Assembly: GCF_001667265.1 (NCBI RefSeq)
Contig: NZ_LZHW01000075.1
Location: forward strand, 22,487-86,486
Length of the DNA: 64,000 nucleotides
Origin: Mycobacterium sp. ACS4331
Lineage (GTDB): Bacteria; Actinomycetota; Actinomycetes; Mycobacteriales; Mycobacteriaceae
Direction of reading: 5' to 3'
Every line of letters begins with the position of its first letter. Positions within the stretch are counted from its first letter, which is position 1. This document shows positions 1-8,287 of this stretch, one piece after another. Below the pieces are notes generated by a model. The model worked only from the letters and a program-made list of their open reading frames with translations, had not been told where the DNA came from and did not search any database. Made by a program: the position numbers and the translations under genes.

Positions 1-454
1 GGATGTCGGAGTCGGTGGTCGCCGCCGGAGTGCCCGCGCTGCCCATCACACCCGCGTCGCGAGCGCGCGACGCCAATTCGGTGGTGTTGACCAGGTTGCC
101 GTTGTGTCCGAGTGCGACGCCGGTGCCCGCCGTGGTGTTGCGGAACACCGGTTGAGCGTTCTCCCAGGTGGTCGAACCGGTGGTCGAGTAACGACAGTGT
201 CCGATGGCGACGTGACCCTGCATCGCGGCCAGGGTCTGCTCGTCGAACACCTGACTGACAAGACCGAGATCCTTGAAGACCAGGACTTGAGTGCCGTCGG
301 CAACGGCGATGCCAGCGGCCTCCTGACCGCGGTGCTGCAGCGCGTAGAGGCCGTAATAGGTCAGCTTGGCGACATCTTCGCTGGGTGCCCAGACTCCGAA
401 TACGCCGCATTCTTCGCGGGGGGAGTTCTCGAGGTCGATCGACTGCTCAGTCAC
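1..454 (-). CDS. purF: Amidophosphoribosyltransferase PurF (partial, C-terminus outside window)
   Basis: This enzyme makes phosphoribosylamine from PRPP and glutamine, the first committed step of de novo IMP synthesis. Only the first 151 codons are present; the gene runs off the left edge. The class II glutamine amidotransferase (Ntn-hydrolase) domain is clear: a propeptide of about 15 residues (MTEQSIDLENSPREE), then the nucleophile in CGVFG, the block LYALQHRGQEAAGIA and the motif CRYSTTG. I chose the GTG at 454 because it sets the short cleavable propeptide. The upstream sequence reads AVDSDLVTNPSSGSSPQT in another frame and ends in a TGA that overlaps this GTG. As I recall it, the M. tuberculosis protein carries a similar stretch as an N-terminal extension, but here it is out of frame and lacks ATG/GTG. 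Confidence 0.95.
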   Translation of the reverse strand, partial: MTEQSIDLENSPREECGVFGVWAPSEDVAKLTYYGLYALQHRGQEAAGIAVADGTQVLVFKDLGLVSQVFDEQTLAAMQGHVAIGHCRYSTTGSTTWENAQPVFRNTTAGTGVALGHNGNLVNTTELASRARDAGVMGSAGTPAATTDSDI

Positions 455-742
455 GTTTGCGGGCTGCTCCCTGACGAGGGGTTGGTGACAAGGTCCGAGT
501 CTACGGCCAGTTGACGACCGATACAGCCAGGTGCAACCCATTTTGCGGCTCACCCATGCCCGCGGTGGCCAATCTCACATCTCCGCCAAATCTGGCACAC
601 TCCGCCACCAATGCGCCATCGAAACGTGGCGTACAGAGCCAAACAGATTGCCGCACTGGCCTTTCGGGGTCAGCGGTCGGCGATGATCCGCGGCCGCAGG
701 TAGCATCGGCCGGCGACCACCGACACCGATTCCGGAGGGCGC
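455..742. other. Intergenic region between purF and the DoxX-like gene
   Basis: This 288-bp divergent spacer must hold the promoters of purF and of the membrane protein gene. A TAGCAT hexamer at 701-706 could be the -10 box of the plus-strand gene. No convincing gene, riboswitch or strong palindrome was seen. Confidence 0.4.
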
Positions 743-2077
743 ATGAGCGCGGTCGACACCGACGACGTGAAGCAGATCACCACCGATGACCGCACCGGCC
801 CGTCTTGGCATCCGCTCACCCGCGTCGTGTTCCGGTTCGGCGTCGTCTACCTCGGGTTGTTCTGCCTGCTGTTCGCCCAGGTCATTTTGGCGTTCACCGG
901 CCCAGTCTCGCACTGGCTGCCCGACGGTGCCGTGCTGTGGCAGATGGCGACACTGGCGCCCGTCTTCGGCTGGGTGGGCCGCACGGTGTTCGGCGCCGAG
1001 GCCAACCTGCACCTCGACTCCAACAGCGGGGACCAGGCCGCCATCTGGGTCATGGTGTTCTGCCTGCTGCTGGCGGCCGCGGCGGCGACCGCGGTGTGGA
1101 GCGTCCTGGACCGGCGCCGATCTGCGTACCCGCGCCTGCAGGCGTGGTTCCTGACGTTTCTGCGGCTGTGTCTGGGCGGGCAGATGCTGTTCTACGGCAT
1201 GGCCAAGCTGATTCCGACGCAGATGCCCGCGCCGCCCCTGAGTGCGCTGCTGCAACCCTACGGCGATCTCAGCCCCGCCTCGGTGCTGTGGCTGCAGGTC
1301 GGCTCGTCGCATCCGTACGAGATGCTGCTCGGCGCGGCTGAGGTGCTGGGCGGGCTGCTGCTGTTCGCACCACGCACCGCCACGCTCGGCGCGCTGGTCA
1401 GCGCGGGCTGCATGGGCCAGGTGTTCATCCTGAACATGACGTTCGACGTCCCGGTCAAGATCCTGTCATTTCACCTGCTGCTGGTCGCCCTGGTGCTGCT
1501 GGCACCGCAGATCCGCCGCCTGGCCGACTTCCTGGTGCTGCAGCGGGTCGCCGCACCGCCGTCACAGCCGGCGCTGTTCGCCTCGGGCCGGGCCAACCGC
1601 GTCGCGGCGTGGGTTCAGGTGCTGCTCGGCGTGTGGATGCTCGCCGGTTCGGCGTTCGCCAGTTGGACCGCGTGGCGGGAGTACGGCGGCGGCAGCCCGG
1701 AACCGCCGCTGTACGGGATGTGGACCGTCACCGAGTTCGACCGCGACGGCGCGGCGGTTCCACCGCTGGCCACCGATGAGCACCGCTGGCGACGCCTGGT
1801 CATCGACACCCCGGGCGCGGCCACCATTCAGCGCGTCGACGGCAGCCTGGCCACGGTGCCCGCAGAGGTGGACCCGCAGGCGCACACCCTGACGATCGCC
1901 GCACCGGAGGTCGTGGCGACCTTCGCATTCACCCGCGACGGCGCCGACGACCTGCACCTGGAGGGCGAACTGGCCGGGCGATCCGTTCGGATCGACCTCC
2001 GACGGACCGACCCCGCAGACTTCACCCTGCTCAACCGGGGGTTCAACTGGGTGCAGGAGTATCCGTACTTCCGCTGA
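743..2077 (+). CDS. DoxX-like integral membrane protein with C-terminal soluble domain
   Basis: The 444-residue protein has hydrophobic segments near residues 30-53, 60-80, 98-122, 133-153 and several more up to about 260. The segment with GQMLFYGMAKLIPTQMP resembles the core of the DoxX/DoxD quinone-related family. One further membrane segment (about 290-310) is followed by a soluble domain of about 130 residues rich in beta-type sequence (GMWTVTEFDRDG onward). The start ATG has a good ribosome site, GGAGG, seven bases upstream. Its 3' end overlaps the convergent gene at 2043-2465 by 35 bp. DoxX-like proteins are linked to membrane redox or oxidative-stress functions; the substrate here is unknown. 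The gene is inserted between purF and the sterol-carrier-like gene, which I believe are neighbours in M. tuberculosis. Confidence 0.75.
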   Translation: MSAVDTDDVKQITTDDRTGPSWHPLTRVVFRFGVVYLGLFCLLFAQVILAFTGPVSHWLPDGAVLWQMATLAPVFGWVGRTVFGAEANLHLDSNSGDQAAIWVMVFCLLLAAAAATAVWSVLDRRRSAYPRLQAWFLTFLRLCLGGQMLFYGMAKLIPTQMPAPPLSALLQPYGDLSPASVLWLQVGSSHPYEMLLGAAEVLGGLLLFAPRTATLGALVSAGCMGQVFILNMTFDVPVKILSFHLLLVALVLLAPQIRRLADFLVLQRVAAPPSQPALFASGRANRVAAWVQVLLGVWMLAGSAFASWTAWREYGGGSPEPPLYGMWTVTEFDRDGAAVPPLATDEHRWRRLVIDTPGAATIQRVDGSLATVPAEVDPQAHTLTIAAPEVVATFAFTRDGADDLHLEGELAGRSVRIDLRRTDPADFTLLNRGFNWVQEYPYFR

Positions 2078-2465
2078 GCAGACCAGGGAACAGCGGCAGC
2101 CGTGTGGCCACCTCGCCCGCTCGCGCCCCCGAGAGCGTCAACCGGCCCGCCCCCACCGCGTCGGCGACGGTCAGCTGCCCCGTCACCAGACCCAGCCAGG
2201 TGCGGGCATCGGTCTCCACGACGTTGGGCGGCGTACCTCGGGTGTGCCGCGGGCCTTCGATGCACTGCACCGCCACGAAGGGTGGGACACGCACCTCGAC
2301 CGAGGCACCGGGCGCCTCCGCGGCCAGGGTTCGGGCGGTGAGGCGCACGGCCTCGGCGAGTTCGGCGCGCGCGGGCGCGGGTGCCTCGGGGTCGGCAAGC
2401 CAGCCCGCCAGCGCCGCCACCGCGGCGCGCGACCTTGCCGGATCAGCGGTGCGACGAGCGGCCAT
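2043..2465 (-). CDS. Sterol-carrier-like conserved hypothetical protein (Rv0807 type)
   Basis: This 140-residue soluble protein has the block GASVEVRVPPFVAVQCIEGP and the motif HTRGTPPNVVETDARTWL. I recognise these from the mycobacterial protein next to purF, usually annotated as a sterol carrier family protein. The ATG at 2465 (MAARRTADP) was preferred to an upstream in-frame ATG whose extension looks non-coding. No enzymatic motif is visible and the role is unknown. Its tail overlaps the DoxX-like gene in the convergent direction, so the two mRNAs share antisense 3' ends. Confidence 0.75.
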   Translation of the reverse strand: MAARRTADPARSRAAVAALAGWLADPEAPAPARAELAEAVRLTARTLAAEAPGASVEVRVPPFVAVQCIEGPRHTRGTPPNVVETDARTWLGLVTGQLTVADAVGAGRLTLSGARAGEVATRLPLFPGLLSGSTDTPAPS

Positions 2466-2588
2466 ACCCCAGGTTCTCAGACGGTGGACCGGCGCCGGGA
2501 AGCGGGCGCGGTGCTGATGGTGGGGAACCACCCGCGGCGGTGTCGGGTGCATTCACACCCCGGAGCACACCATCGCCCCGTGACCCGT

Positions 2589-2612
2589 TGACCTCAACCA
2601 TGGTTCAGGTCA
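2589..2612 (+). promoter_or_regulatory. MerR-type operator/promoter palindrome
   Basis: A 24-bp near-perfect palindrome has arms TGACCT and AGGTCA around a central AACCATGGTT core, with one asymmetric pair. A -35-like TTGACC begins at 2588, and CATACC/TACCGT at 2611-2618 gives a 17-19 bp spacing. An operator lying between -35 and -10 is the arrangement used by MerR-family activators such as SoxR. No MerR gene is in the window. Confidence 0.6.
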
Positions 2613-2625
2613 TACCGTGGCGGCC

Positions 2626-3120
2626 ATGCCCTCCAAGACCACGACCTCCAAGACCACGACCTCCAAGACGACGACCCCCAACACCCCCGGGACCGCGCCC
2701 TTCCGACAGCACGAGATCGACTACATGGCCGCCGCGACGCTGGGCCGACTCGCGACCATCGGCGCCGACGGCACACCGCAGAACAGTCCGGTCGGCTTCA
2801 CCTACAACGCCGGCCTGGGCACCATCGACATCAGCGGCTACAACATGTCGAAGAGTCGCAAATACCGAAACCTCAAGCACCACAACGCGGTGGCATTCGT
2901 CGTCGACGACATCGCATCCCGTGACCCATGGCGGGTTCGCTGCCTGGAGATCCGAGGCACCGCCGTGCAGGCCGAAACCGAGTCCCCGACTGTGGAACCC
3001 AACGGCGACGTGTTGGACACCGCGATCATCCGGATCACACCGCGGCGCATCATCAGCTTCGGGATCGACGACGTGGAGACCGAACCTCATCTCCTGGAGG
3101 TCGACAGTCGCGACGTCTGA
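2626..3120 (+). CDS. PPOX-class (pyridoxamine oxidase-fold, probably F420-dependent) oxidoreductase
   Basis: The 164-residue protein has the split-barrel flavin/F420-binding fold: TLGRLATIGADGTPQNSPVG, then the SKSRKYRN phosphate-binding segment, and a final RIISFGID strand. Mycobacterial members usually use F420H2 to reduce quinones, biliverdin or xenobiotics; the substrate is not predictable here. The N-terminus carries three copies of SKTTT encoded by a 15-bp tandem repeat, probably a disordered tail. An in-frame GTG at 2617 lies inside the predicted -10 region, so I prefer the ATG at 2626, which would be leaderless or nearly so. The MerR-type palindrome directly upstream suggests induction by redox or drug stress. 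Confidence 0.8.
   Translation: MPSKTTTSKTTTSKTTTPNTPGTAPFRQHEIDYMAAATLGRLATIGADGTPQNSPVGFTYNAGLGTIDISGYNMSKSRKYRNLKHHNAVAFVVDDIASRDPWRVRCLEIRGTAVQAETESPTVEPNGDVLDTAIIRITPRRIISFGIDDVETEPHLLEVDSRDV
2631..2675 (+). repeat. 15-bp tandem repeat, three copies, within the PPOX gene
   Basis: The unit CTCCAAGACCACGAC occurs three times in a row, the last copy with a C-to-G change, encoding (SKTTT)3. Such an in-frame repeat can change copy number by slippage without breaking the frame. Confidence 0.85.
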
Positions 3121-3122
3121 GC

Positions 3123-3785
3123 TCATGCTGCTCGACGCTGCACCCATCCGGCCGCGACCGCGCCCGCCTCGTTGACCGCCAGGTGGGTCAACGCCGGCGC
3201 CACGATGCTGCCCGATCGGTGCGCCAACCACCCGAACGCCCAACCGGCCACCCCGGTCACCAGGACGGTGCCCAGCACCGGTTCACCCGCGCCGCGCGCA
3301 TCGACGATGTGGGACAGACCGAACGCCGTGGCCTGCAGCAGCCGGCCCACCCGCGGGCCGAATGCCGACTCCGCCAGCGTGCCCAGCGCGGCGCGATAGG
3401 CGGTCTCCTCAGACCACACGGTGCCGAGCGGAATTTCGACGGCCAGCCATTTCCATTGCGGCGTAGGCAGATCGCGTGCCGCCATTCCGGTCCGCACGAG
3501 CGGGACCGCGGTGGTCGCGGCCACTCCTGCGGTCACCGCGGCGGCACCCAGGACACCCCAATGCACACCGGCCCGCAGCGCCGGGCCGCGCAGCCCCAGC
3601 GGGGCACGCACGCTCAGGGCGAGCGCCGTGCCGAGCCCCGCCTGGATCAGCGGATGGCGCCGGCCTGGAATCTGCAGACCGGCCGTCGTGCTCCACGCGA
3701 CCAGCGCCGCGCCCAAGCCCACCGCAGCCGCCTTCGCACCCAAACCCACCGCGCCCGGCTGCGGGCCGCACCCCTCACCGGTCAT
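3123..3785 (-). CDS. CPBP-family intramembrane metalloprotease (Rv0804-like)
   Basis: The 220-residue, multi-spanning protein has the CPBP (Abi/Rce1-like) signature in order: EETAYR (motif EExxxR), FGLSH (FxxxH) and HLAVN (HxxxN). These are the residues expected for a membrane-embedded metal-dependent protease. The start ATG at 3785 shares one base with the TGA of the upstream alpha/beta-hydrolase gene (TGATG), so translation is probably coupled. Its position beyond purL matches M. tuberculosis Rv0804. It ends two bases from the convergent PPOX gene. The substrate is unknown; in bacteria such proteins may cleave signal or prenylated peptides. Confidence 0.82.
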   Translation of the reverse strand: MTGEGCGPQPGAVGLGAKAAAVGLGAALVAWSTTAGLQIPGRRHPLIQAGLGTALALSVRAPLGLRGPALRAGVHWGVLGAAAVTAGVAATTAVPLVRTGMAARDLPTPQWKWLAVEIPLGTVWSEETAYRAALGTLAESAFGPRVGRLLQATAFGLSHIVDARGAGEPVLGTVLVTGVAGWAFGWLAHRSGSIVAPALTHLAVNEAGAVAAGWVQRRAA

Positions 3786-5515
3786 CAGGTCTCCGGCCCG
3801 TCCTCGGCCGCGGTCTTGTCCAGCGCGATCCGAATGCGTTCGGTGTCCGCGGGGGTCCACCCCTCGGGGGGCGCGACCGCCACCCAGCCGTCGAGCACAT
3901 AGTGCCCATAGTTGTGACCATGTCCGCCAGGCACTCCCGCGGCGTTGAAGATGTCGGCACCCACCTGCGAGAACGTCACGAACGGATACCACCGCATGGC
4001 CGCGGTGCGGTCCCGGCCCGGCGGTTCGATCAGCCAGTCGGGGCGCGAGAACATCAGATCCGGTGACCACCAGACGATCGGATCGGAGGCGTGCTGCAGG
4101 AACAGTACGCGCGTCCCCTCCCACGGCGCCGCGGTGTCGCGGGCGATCACAGCGGCGTCGGCGCCCTGGGAGAAGCGCACCGTGCGTCCGTTGTCGTAGC
4201 GCGGCGCGACCTCGGTGGTGCCGGGGTCCCGCCGTTCGATGAGTGCGCGCCACAGCGTGCTGGCCTGCGGCGGCCCCACCCACAGCACCGAGTCGAACCC
4301 CATCAGCGACACGTCGGGCAGAAATCCGAATGCCCCCTGGCCCGCCATCGAGCCCAGGCTCTCGCCGTACAGCATCAGTTTGGGCCGCCGATCCTCCGGC
4401 AGCTGGGCCCAGCGTCCCTGCACGGCTTCGATCAGCATGCGACCGGCCGTGACGGACTTCTCCTGATCGCCGACGAACGAGATCCAACTGGGCAGGTAGG
4501 AGTACTGGAGCGCGACGATCGCGGTGTCACCGTTGTAGAGCATCTCGACCGAGCGCGCGGCGACGGGATTGACCCACCCGGTTCCGGTGGTGGGCACGAT
4601 GATCAGGGCCTTGCGCTCGAACGCATGCGTCCGCTCAAGTTCGCTGAGCAGCACCGCCAGCCGACCCTCGTCGGTGTCGGCGGTCTGCAGGCCCGCGTAC
4701 ACCCGGATCGGCTCCTTGGCGGGCCTGCCGTTGATGCGGGTCAGCTCCTCGGCGCTGGGACCCGTCGCCACGAAGTTGCGGCCCTGATACCCGAGGGTGT
4801 CCCACGCCGCGAATGATTCTGGGCTGCCCGATCTTTCGGGCCTGGTCGGCGACGCGATCCCGTCTCGGGTCGCGGTGTTCTGCGGTTGGAACACCCGAGA
4901 GGCTCCCGCCAGGAATCCTCGGTAGAGCACTCCGTTGATCAGCATGACCAGCAGCACCACCACCACCGCGGTCCCGACGAACAGCGCCACCTCGTCGTTG
5001 ATGCGCCACCGCCGAATGAGGAATCGCGCCACCACCCTGATCAGGTCCAGGACCACTCGCGAGACCCCGATCGCGACACCGCCGACCACGAGTGCCAGCA
5101 GCAGCGTGCGGTAGTACCCCAGCGTCGCCGGCCCCTCCATCCCGACCACCGCGGCCACCTGCCGCTGCCAGGCCGCGGCGGGCGCGACCATGAGCAGGCT
5201 CGCACCGATCGAGGTGACCACGGTGGCGACCTTGAGCCGCCACAGCACCGTCTTTGACGGAGGCCACCAGCTGCGATTGCGTAACGCGAAGTACCGGACC
5301 ACTTTTCCGACGAGAACGCCGACTCCGTAACCGATTGCGGCGTTGATGCCACCGATCAGTCCGGCGAATTCCCAACTGCGCGGCAGCAGGGACGGAGTCA
5401 GCGACAGGCAGAAGAACAGCGCACCGAACGCGACCCCGACGAAGTCGAGACGCAGCAGGCCCCACGCCCACAACAGGAGCGGATGCGTGGCCGTGCGCTC
5501 ACCCGTCGCGACCAT
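3785..5515 (-). CDS. Membrane-anchored alpha/beta-hydrolase (Abhydrolase_9 family)
   Basis: The 576-residue protein starts with about five hydrophobic segments, from LLLWAWGLLRLDFVGVAFG to about residue 190, and continues as a large extracytoplasmic or cytoplasmic hydrolase domain. The nucleophile elbow GESLG occurs in LYGESLGSMAGQGAF, and a late histidine cluster (GHGHNYGHY) could supply the catalytic His. The two-part layout matches the family with an N-terminal membrane domain and C-terminal hydrolase that is common in actinobacteria; esterase or lipase activity is an inference. The ATG at 5515 lies ten bases after the purL stop, so purL, this gene and the CPBP gene form one operon. Confidence 0.8.
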   Translation of the reverse strand: MVATGERTATHPLLLWAWGLLRLDFVGVAFGALFFCLSLTPSLLPRSWEFAGLIGGINAAIGYGVGVLVGKVVRYFALRNRSWWPPSKTVLWRLKVATVVTSIGASLLMVAPAAAWQRQVAAVVGMEGPATLGYYRTLLLALVVGGVAIGVSRVVLDLIRVVARFLIRRWRINDEVALFVGTAVVVVLLVMLINGVLYRGFLAGASRVFQPQNTATRDGIASPTRPERSGSPESFAAWDTLGYQGRNFVATGPSAEELTRINGRPAKEPIRVYAGLQTADTDEGRLAVLLSELERTHAFERKALIIVPTTGTGWVNPVAARSVEMLYNGDTAIVALQYSYLPSWISFVGDQEKSVTAGRMLIEAVQGRWAQLPEDRRPKLMLYGESLGSMAGQGAFGFLPDVSLMGFDSVLWVGPPQASTLWRALIERRDPGTTEVAPRYDNGRTVRFSQGADAAVIARDTAAPWEGTRVLFLQHASDPIVWWSPDLMFSRPDWLIEPPGRDRTAAMRWYPFVTFSQVGADIFNAAGVPGGHGHNYGHYVLDGWVAVAPPEGWTPADTERIRIALDKTAAEDGPET

Positions 5516-5525
5516 GTCGTCGAGG

Positions 5526-7823
5526 TCACCCGAACAGCTTCGGGAGCACGCCCTCCCACGTCGCGCGGACCTCGGCGAGTGACACCGTGAACAGCCCCTG
5601 CACTTCGATCGTGGGGCCATCGTCCTCAGATCCCTGGTCCACCACGCCGATTCGCGTCGCGGGCAGGTCACGCGCCTCGCACATCGCTCGGAATCTGCTC
5701 TCCTCGGTGCGCGGCACCGCGACCAGGACTCGCCCGGCCGACTCGGAGAACAGCGTGACGAACGGATCGGCACCCTCGGGAAGCAGGAGGCGACAGCCGG
5801 TTTCGCCGGCGATCGCCGACTCGACGACCGCCTGGATCAGGCCGCCCTCCGACAGGTCGTGCGCCGCCGAGATCAGACCGTCGCGGGACGCTGCGGTCAA
5901 CACTTCGGCCAGCAGCTGCTCGCGCGCCAAGTCCACCTTCGGCGGCACGCCGCCGAGGTGGTCGGCGGTGACCTGCGCCCAGATCGACCCGTCGAACTCG
6001 TCGCGGGTGTCACCGAGGACGAAGACCGTCTCACCCGGTTCGGTGCCGAATCCGGTCGGGATCCGCCGGGTGACGTCGTCGATCACGCCGAGCACACCCA
6101 CGACCGGGGTGGGCAGGATGGCGGTGGACCCGGTCTGGTTGTAGAAGCTGACGTTGCCGCCGGTGACCGGAATCCCCAGCGCCGCACAGCCGTCGGCGAG
6201 ACCGCGGACGGCCTGCGAGAACTGCCACATCACGCCCGGGTCCTCCGGCGAACCGAAGTTGAGGCAGTTGGTCACCGCGACCGGGGTGGCGCCGGTGACG
6301 GCGACGTTGCGGTAGGCCTCGGCCAGCGCCAGCTGCGCGCCGGCGTACGGGTCGAGTTGGGTGTAGCGGCCGGAGGCGTCGGTCGACACCGCGACGCCGC
6401 GCCCGGTCTCCTCGTCGATGCGCAGCACACCACCATCGGCGTGTTCGGCGAGCACGGTGTTGCCCCGCACGTAGCGGTCGTACTGCTCGGTGATGAAGGC
6501 CCGGCTGCACAGGTGCGGGCTGCCCAGCAGCGCCAACAGGGTCTCGCGCAGTTCGTCACCGGTGCTGGGCCGCGGCAGGGTCTTGGAACTGTCGGCGATC
6601 AGGGCGTCCTGGCTGTCCGGACGCTGCACGGGACGCTGGTAGACCGGTCCCTCGTGCGCGACGGTGCGCGGGGGCACGTCGACCACGGTCTCGCCGTTCC
6701 AGGTGATGACGAGGCGGTCGCCGTCGGTGACCTCACCGATGACGGTGGCCAGCACGTCCCACTTGCGGCACACGGCCATGAACTTCTCGACGTTCTCCGG
6801 CGTCACCACCGCGCACATGCGCTCCTGGGACTCGCTGGAGAGCACCTCCGCCGGCGTCATGTTGGCCGCGCGCAGCGGCACCCGATCCAGCTCGATCGCC
6901 ATACCGCCGTCGCCGGCCGAGGCGAGTTCGGAAGTGGCGCAGGACAGTCCGGCCCCACCGAGGTCCTGGATGCCGACCACGAGGTCAGCGGCGTACAGCT
7001 CCAGACAGCACTCGATGAGCACCTTCTCCATGAACGGGTCGCCGACCTGCACCGAGGGCAGCTTCTTACGCCCCGTTCCCGACTCGTCACCCGAGAAGGT
7101 GTCCGAGGCCAGCACGCTGACGCCACCGATGCCGTCGAGGCCGGTGCGGGCGCCGAACAGGATGATCTTGTTGCCGGTGCCCGACGCGAACGCCAGGTGC
7201 AGATCCTCCTTGCGCAGCACGCCCACGCACAGCGCGTTGACCAGAGGATTGCCCGCATAGCTCGCGTCGAAGACGGTCTCGCCGCCGATGTTCGGCAGGC
7301 CCAGGGAGTTGCCGTAGCCGCCGATGCCGCGGACCACGCCGTCGACCACCCGGCGGGTGTCCGGCGCGTCGGCCGCGCCGAAGCGCAGCTGATCCATCAC
7401 CGCGACCGGGCGGGCGCCCATCGCCATGATGTCGCGCACGATGCCGCCGACGCCGGTGGCGGCGCCCTGATAGGGCTCGACGTAGGACGGGTGGTTGTGC
7501 GACTCGACCTTGAATGTCACGGCCCAGCCGTCGCCGATGTCGACCACACCGGCGTTCTCGCCGATGCCGGCCAGCATGCCCGCGCGCATCTCGTCCGTCG
7601 TGGTCTCGCCGAAGTAGCGCAGGTGCACCTTGGAGGACTTGTAGGAGCAGTGCTCGCTCCACATCACCGAGTACATCGCCAGTTCGGCGTCGGTGGGACG
7701 ACGGCCGAGGATCTCGCGGATGCGCTCGTACTCGTCGTCCTTGAGCCCCAATTCACGGAACGGCTGCGGCTGGTCGGGGCTGGCGGCGGCACGCTCGACG
7801 GTGTCTACTTCGGGGCTGGTCAC
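5526..7823 (-). CDS. purL: Phosphoribosylformylglycinamidine synthase subunit PurL
   Basis: PurL converts FGAR to FGAM with ATP and ammonia supplied by PurQ; in this small-PurL system it works with PurQ and PurS, both encoded at 13.2-14.1 kb. The protein is about 765 residues, typical of the three-subunit type. Diagnostic blocks are MYSVMWSEHCSYKSSKVHLR, VGDGWAVTFKVESHNHPS and the repeated ATP-grasp-like AIRS halves with GDSDESGTGRK-like and GGNVSFYN segments. Two GTG codons are possible at 7829 and 7823. A TAGACT -10 box ends at 7830, exactly six bases before the second GTG, so I chose 7823 as a leaderless start. The downstream hydrolase gene follows after ten bases. Confidence 0.96.
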   Translation of the reverse strand: MTSPEVDTVERAAASPDQPQPFRELGLKDDEYERIREILGRRPTDAELAMYSVMWSEHCSYKSSKVHLRYFGETTTDEMRAGMLAGIGENAGVVDIGDGWAVTFKVESHNHPSYVEPYQGAATGVGGIVRDIMAMGARPVAVMDQLRFGAADAPDTRRVVDGVVRGIGGYGNSLGLPNIGGETVFDASYAGNPLVNALCVGVLRKEDLHLAFASGTGNKIILFGARTGLDGIGGVSVLASDTFSGDESGTGRKKLPSVQVGDPFMEKVLIECCLELYAADLVVGIQDLGGAGLSCATSELASAGDGGMAIELDRVPLRAANMTPAEVLSSESQERMCAVVTPENVEKFMAVCRKWDVLATVIGEVTDGDRLVITWNGETVVDVPPRTVAHEGPVYQRPVQRPDSQDALIADSSKTLPRPSTGDELRETLLALLGSPHLCSRAFITEQYDRYVRGNTVLAEHADGGVLRIDEETGRGVAVSTDASGRYTQLDPYAGAQLALAEAYRNVAVTGATPVAVTNCLNFGSPEDPGVMWQFSQAVRGLADGCAALGIPVTGGNVSFYNQTGSTAILPTPVVGVLGVIDDVTRRIPTGFGTEPGETVFVLGDTRDEFDGSIWAQVTADHLGGVPPKVDLAREQLLAEVLTAASRDGLISAAHDLSEGGLIQAVVESAIAGETGCRLLLPEGADPFVTLFSESAGRVLVAVPRTEESRFRAMCEARDLPATRIGVVDQGSEDDGPTIEVQGLFTVSLAEVRATWEGVLPKLFG

Positions 7824-7829
7824 GGGCAC

Positions 7830-7835
7830 AGTCTA
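7830..7835 (-). promoter_or_regulatory. -10 box of purL (leaderless promoter)
   Basis: TAGACT fits the mycobacterial TAnnnT -10 consensus. Six bases (GTGCCC) separate it from the GTG at 7823, which would place the transcription start on the start codon. Confidence 0.6.
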
Positions 7836-7890
7836 GTAAGCGCCGAAGGGCCGGGCGTTCTTCCCCGCTGCGCGACAGCCGCAGAGCGGC

Positions 7891-8241
7891 TCAATGCCCG
7901 GCCGCGACGCAGAAGGCGTTGCCGTCGGGATCGGTCAGGACCACCCACGAGAAGGCGTCGCCGAAGCTGTGCCGTCCGGTCTCGACGGCCCCGCGCGACA
8001 CCAGCAGGTCGACCTCGGCCTGCACGTCGTCGGCGCCCAGATCCAGGTGAAGGCGGTTTTTGCCCGGCGTCGGATCCTCCACGCGCTGAAACCCGAGGTT
8101 GAGCCCGGAGGGCAACGCGACGATGTAGAACTCGTCGGCCATCACCTCCCTGGCCTCCGCGCCGAACGCCTCGGCCCACCAGGTCGCCAGCCGGCCGGGG
8201 TCAAGCGTGTCCATCGTCACCATCGCCACATTCAAAGCCAT
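7891..8241 (-). CDS. VOC/glyoxalase-like domain protein (Rv0801-like)
   Basis: This is a 116-residue single-domain protein of the vicinal-oxygen-chelate fold: MALNVAMVTMDTLDP at the start, GKNRLHLDLGADD in the middle and the C-terminal WVVLTDPDGNAFCV, which is the typical last beta strand with metal-region residues. Small stand-alone members are often of unknown function; a dioxygenase, lyase or resistance role cannot be distinguished. The ATG at 8241 was chosen because the family motif begins there. A TAGCGT hexamer seven bases upstream could be a -10 box for a leaderless mRNA. The gene keeps the M. tuberculosis order between purL and pepC. Confidence 0.8.
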   Translation of the reverse strand: MALNVAMVTMDTLDPGRLATWWAEAFGAEAREVMADEFYIVALPSGLNLGFQRVEDPTPGKNRLHLDLGADDVQAEVDLLVSRGAVETGRHSFGDAFSWVVLTDPDGNAFCVAAGH

Positions 8242-8287
8242 GCATTCGACGCTAACCCCAGGCGCCGACAAGCAGAAGGAGCTTTCG

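Noticed and set aside
5859..8102. A 747-codon plus-strand open frame opposite purL
   Set aside because: It lies over purL, whose identity is certain; the composition is typical of antisense GC-rich frames.
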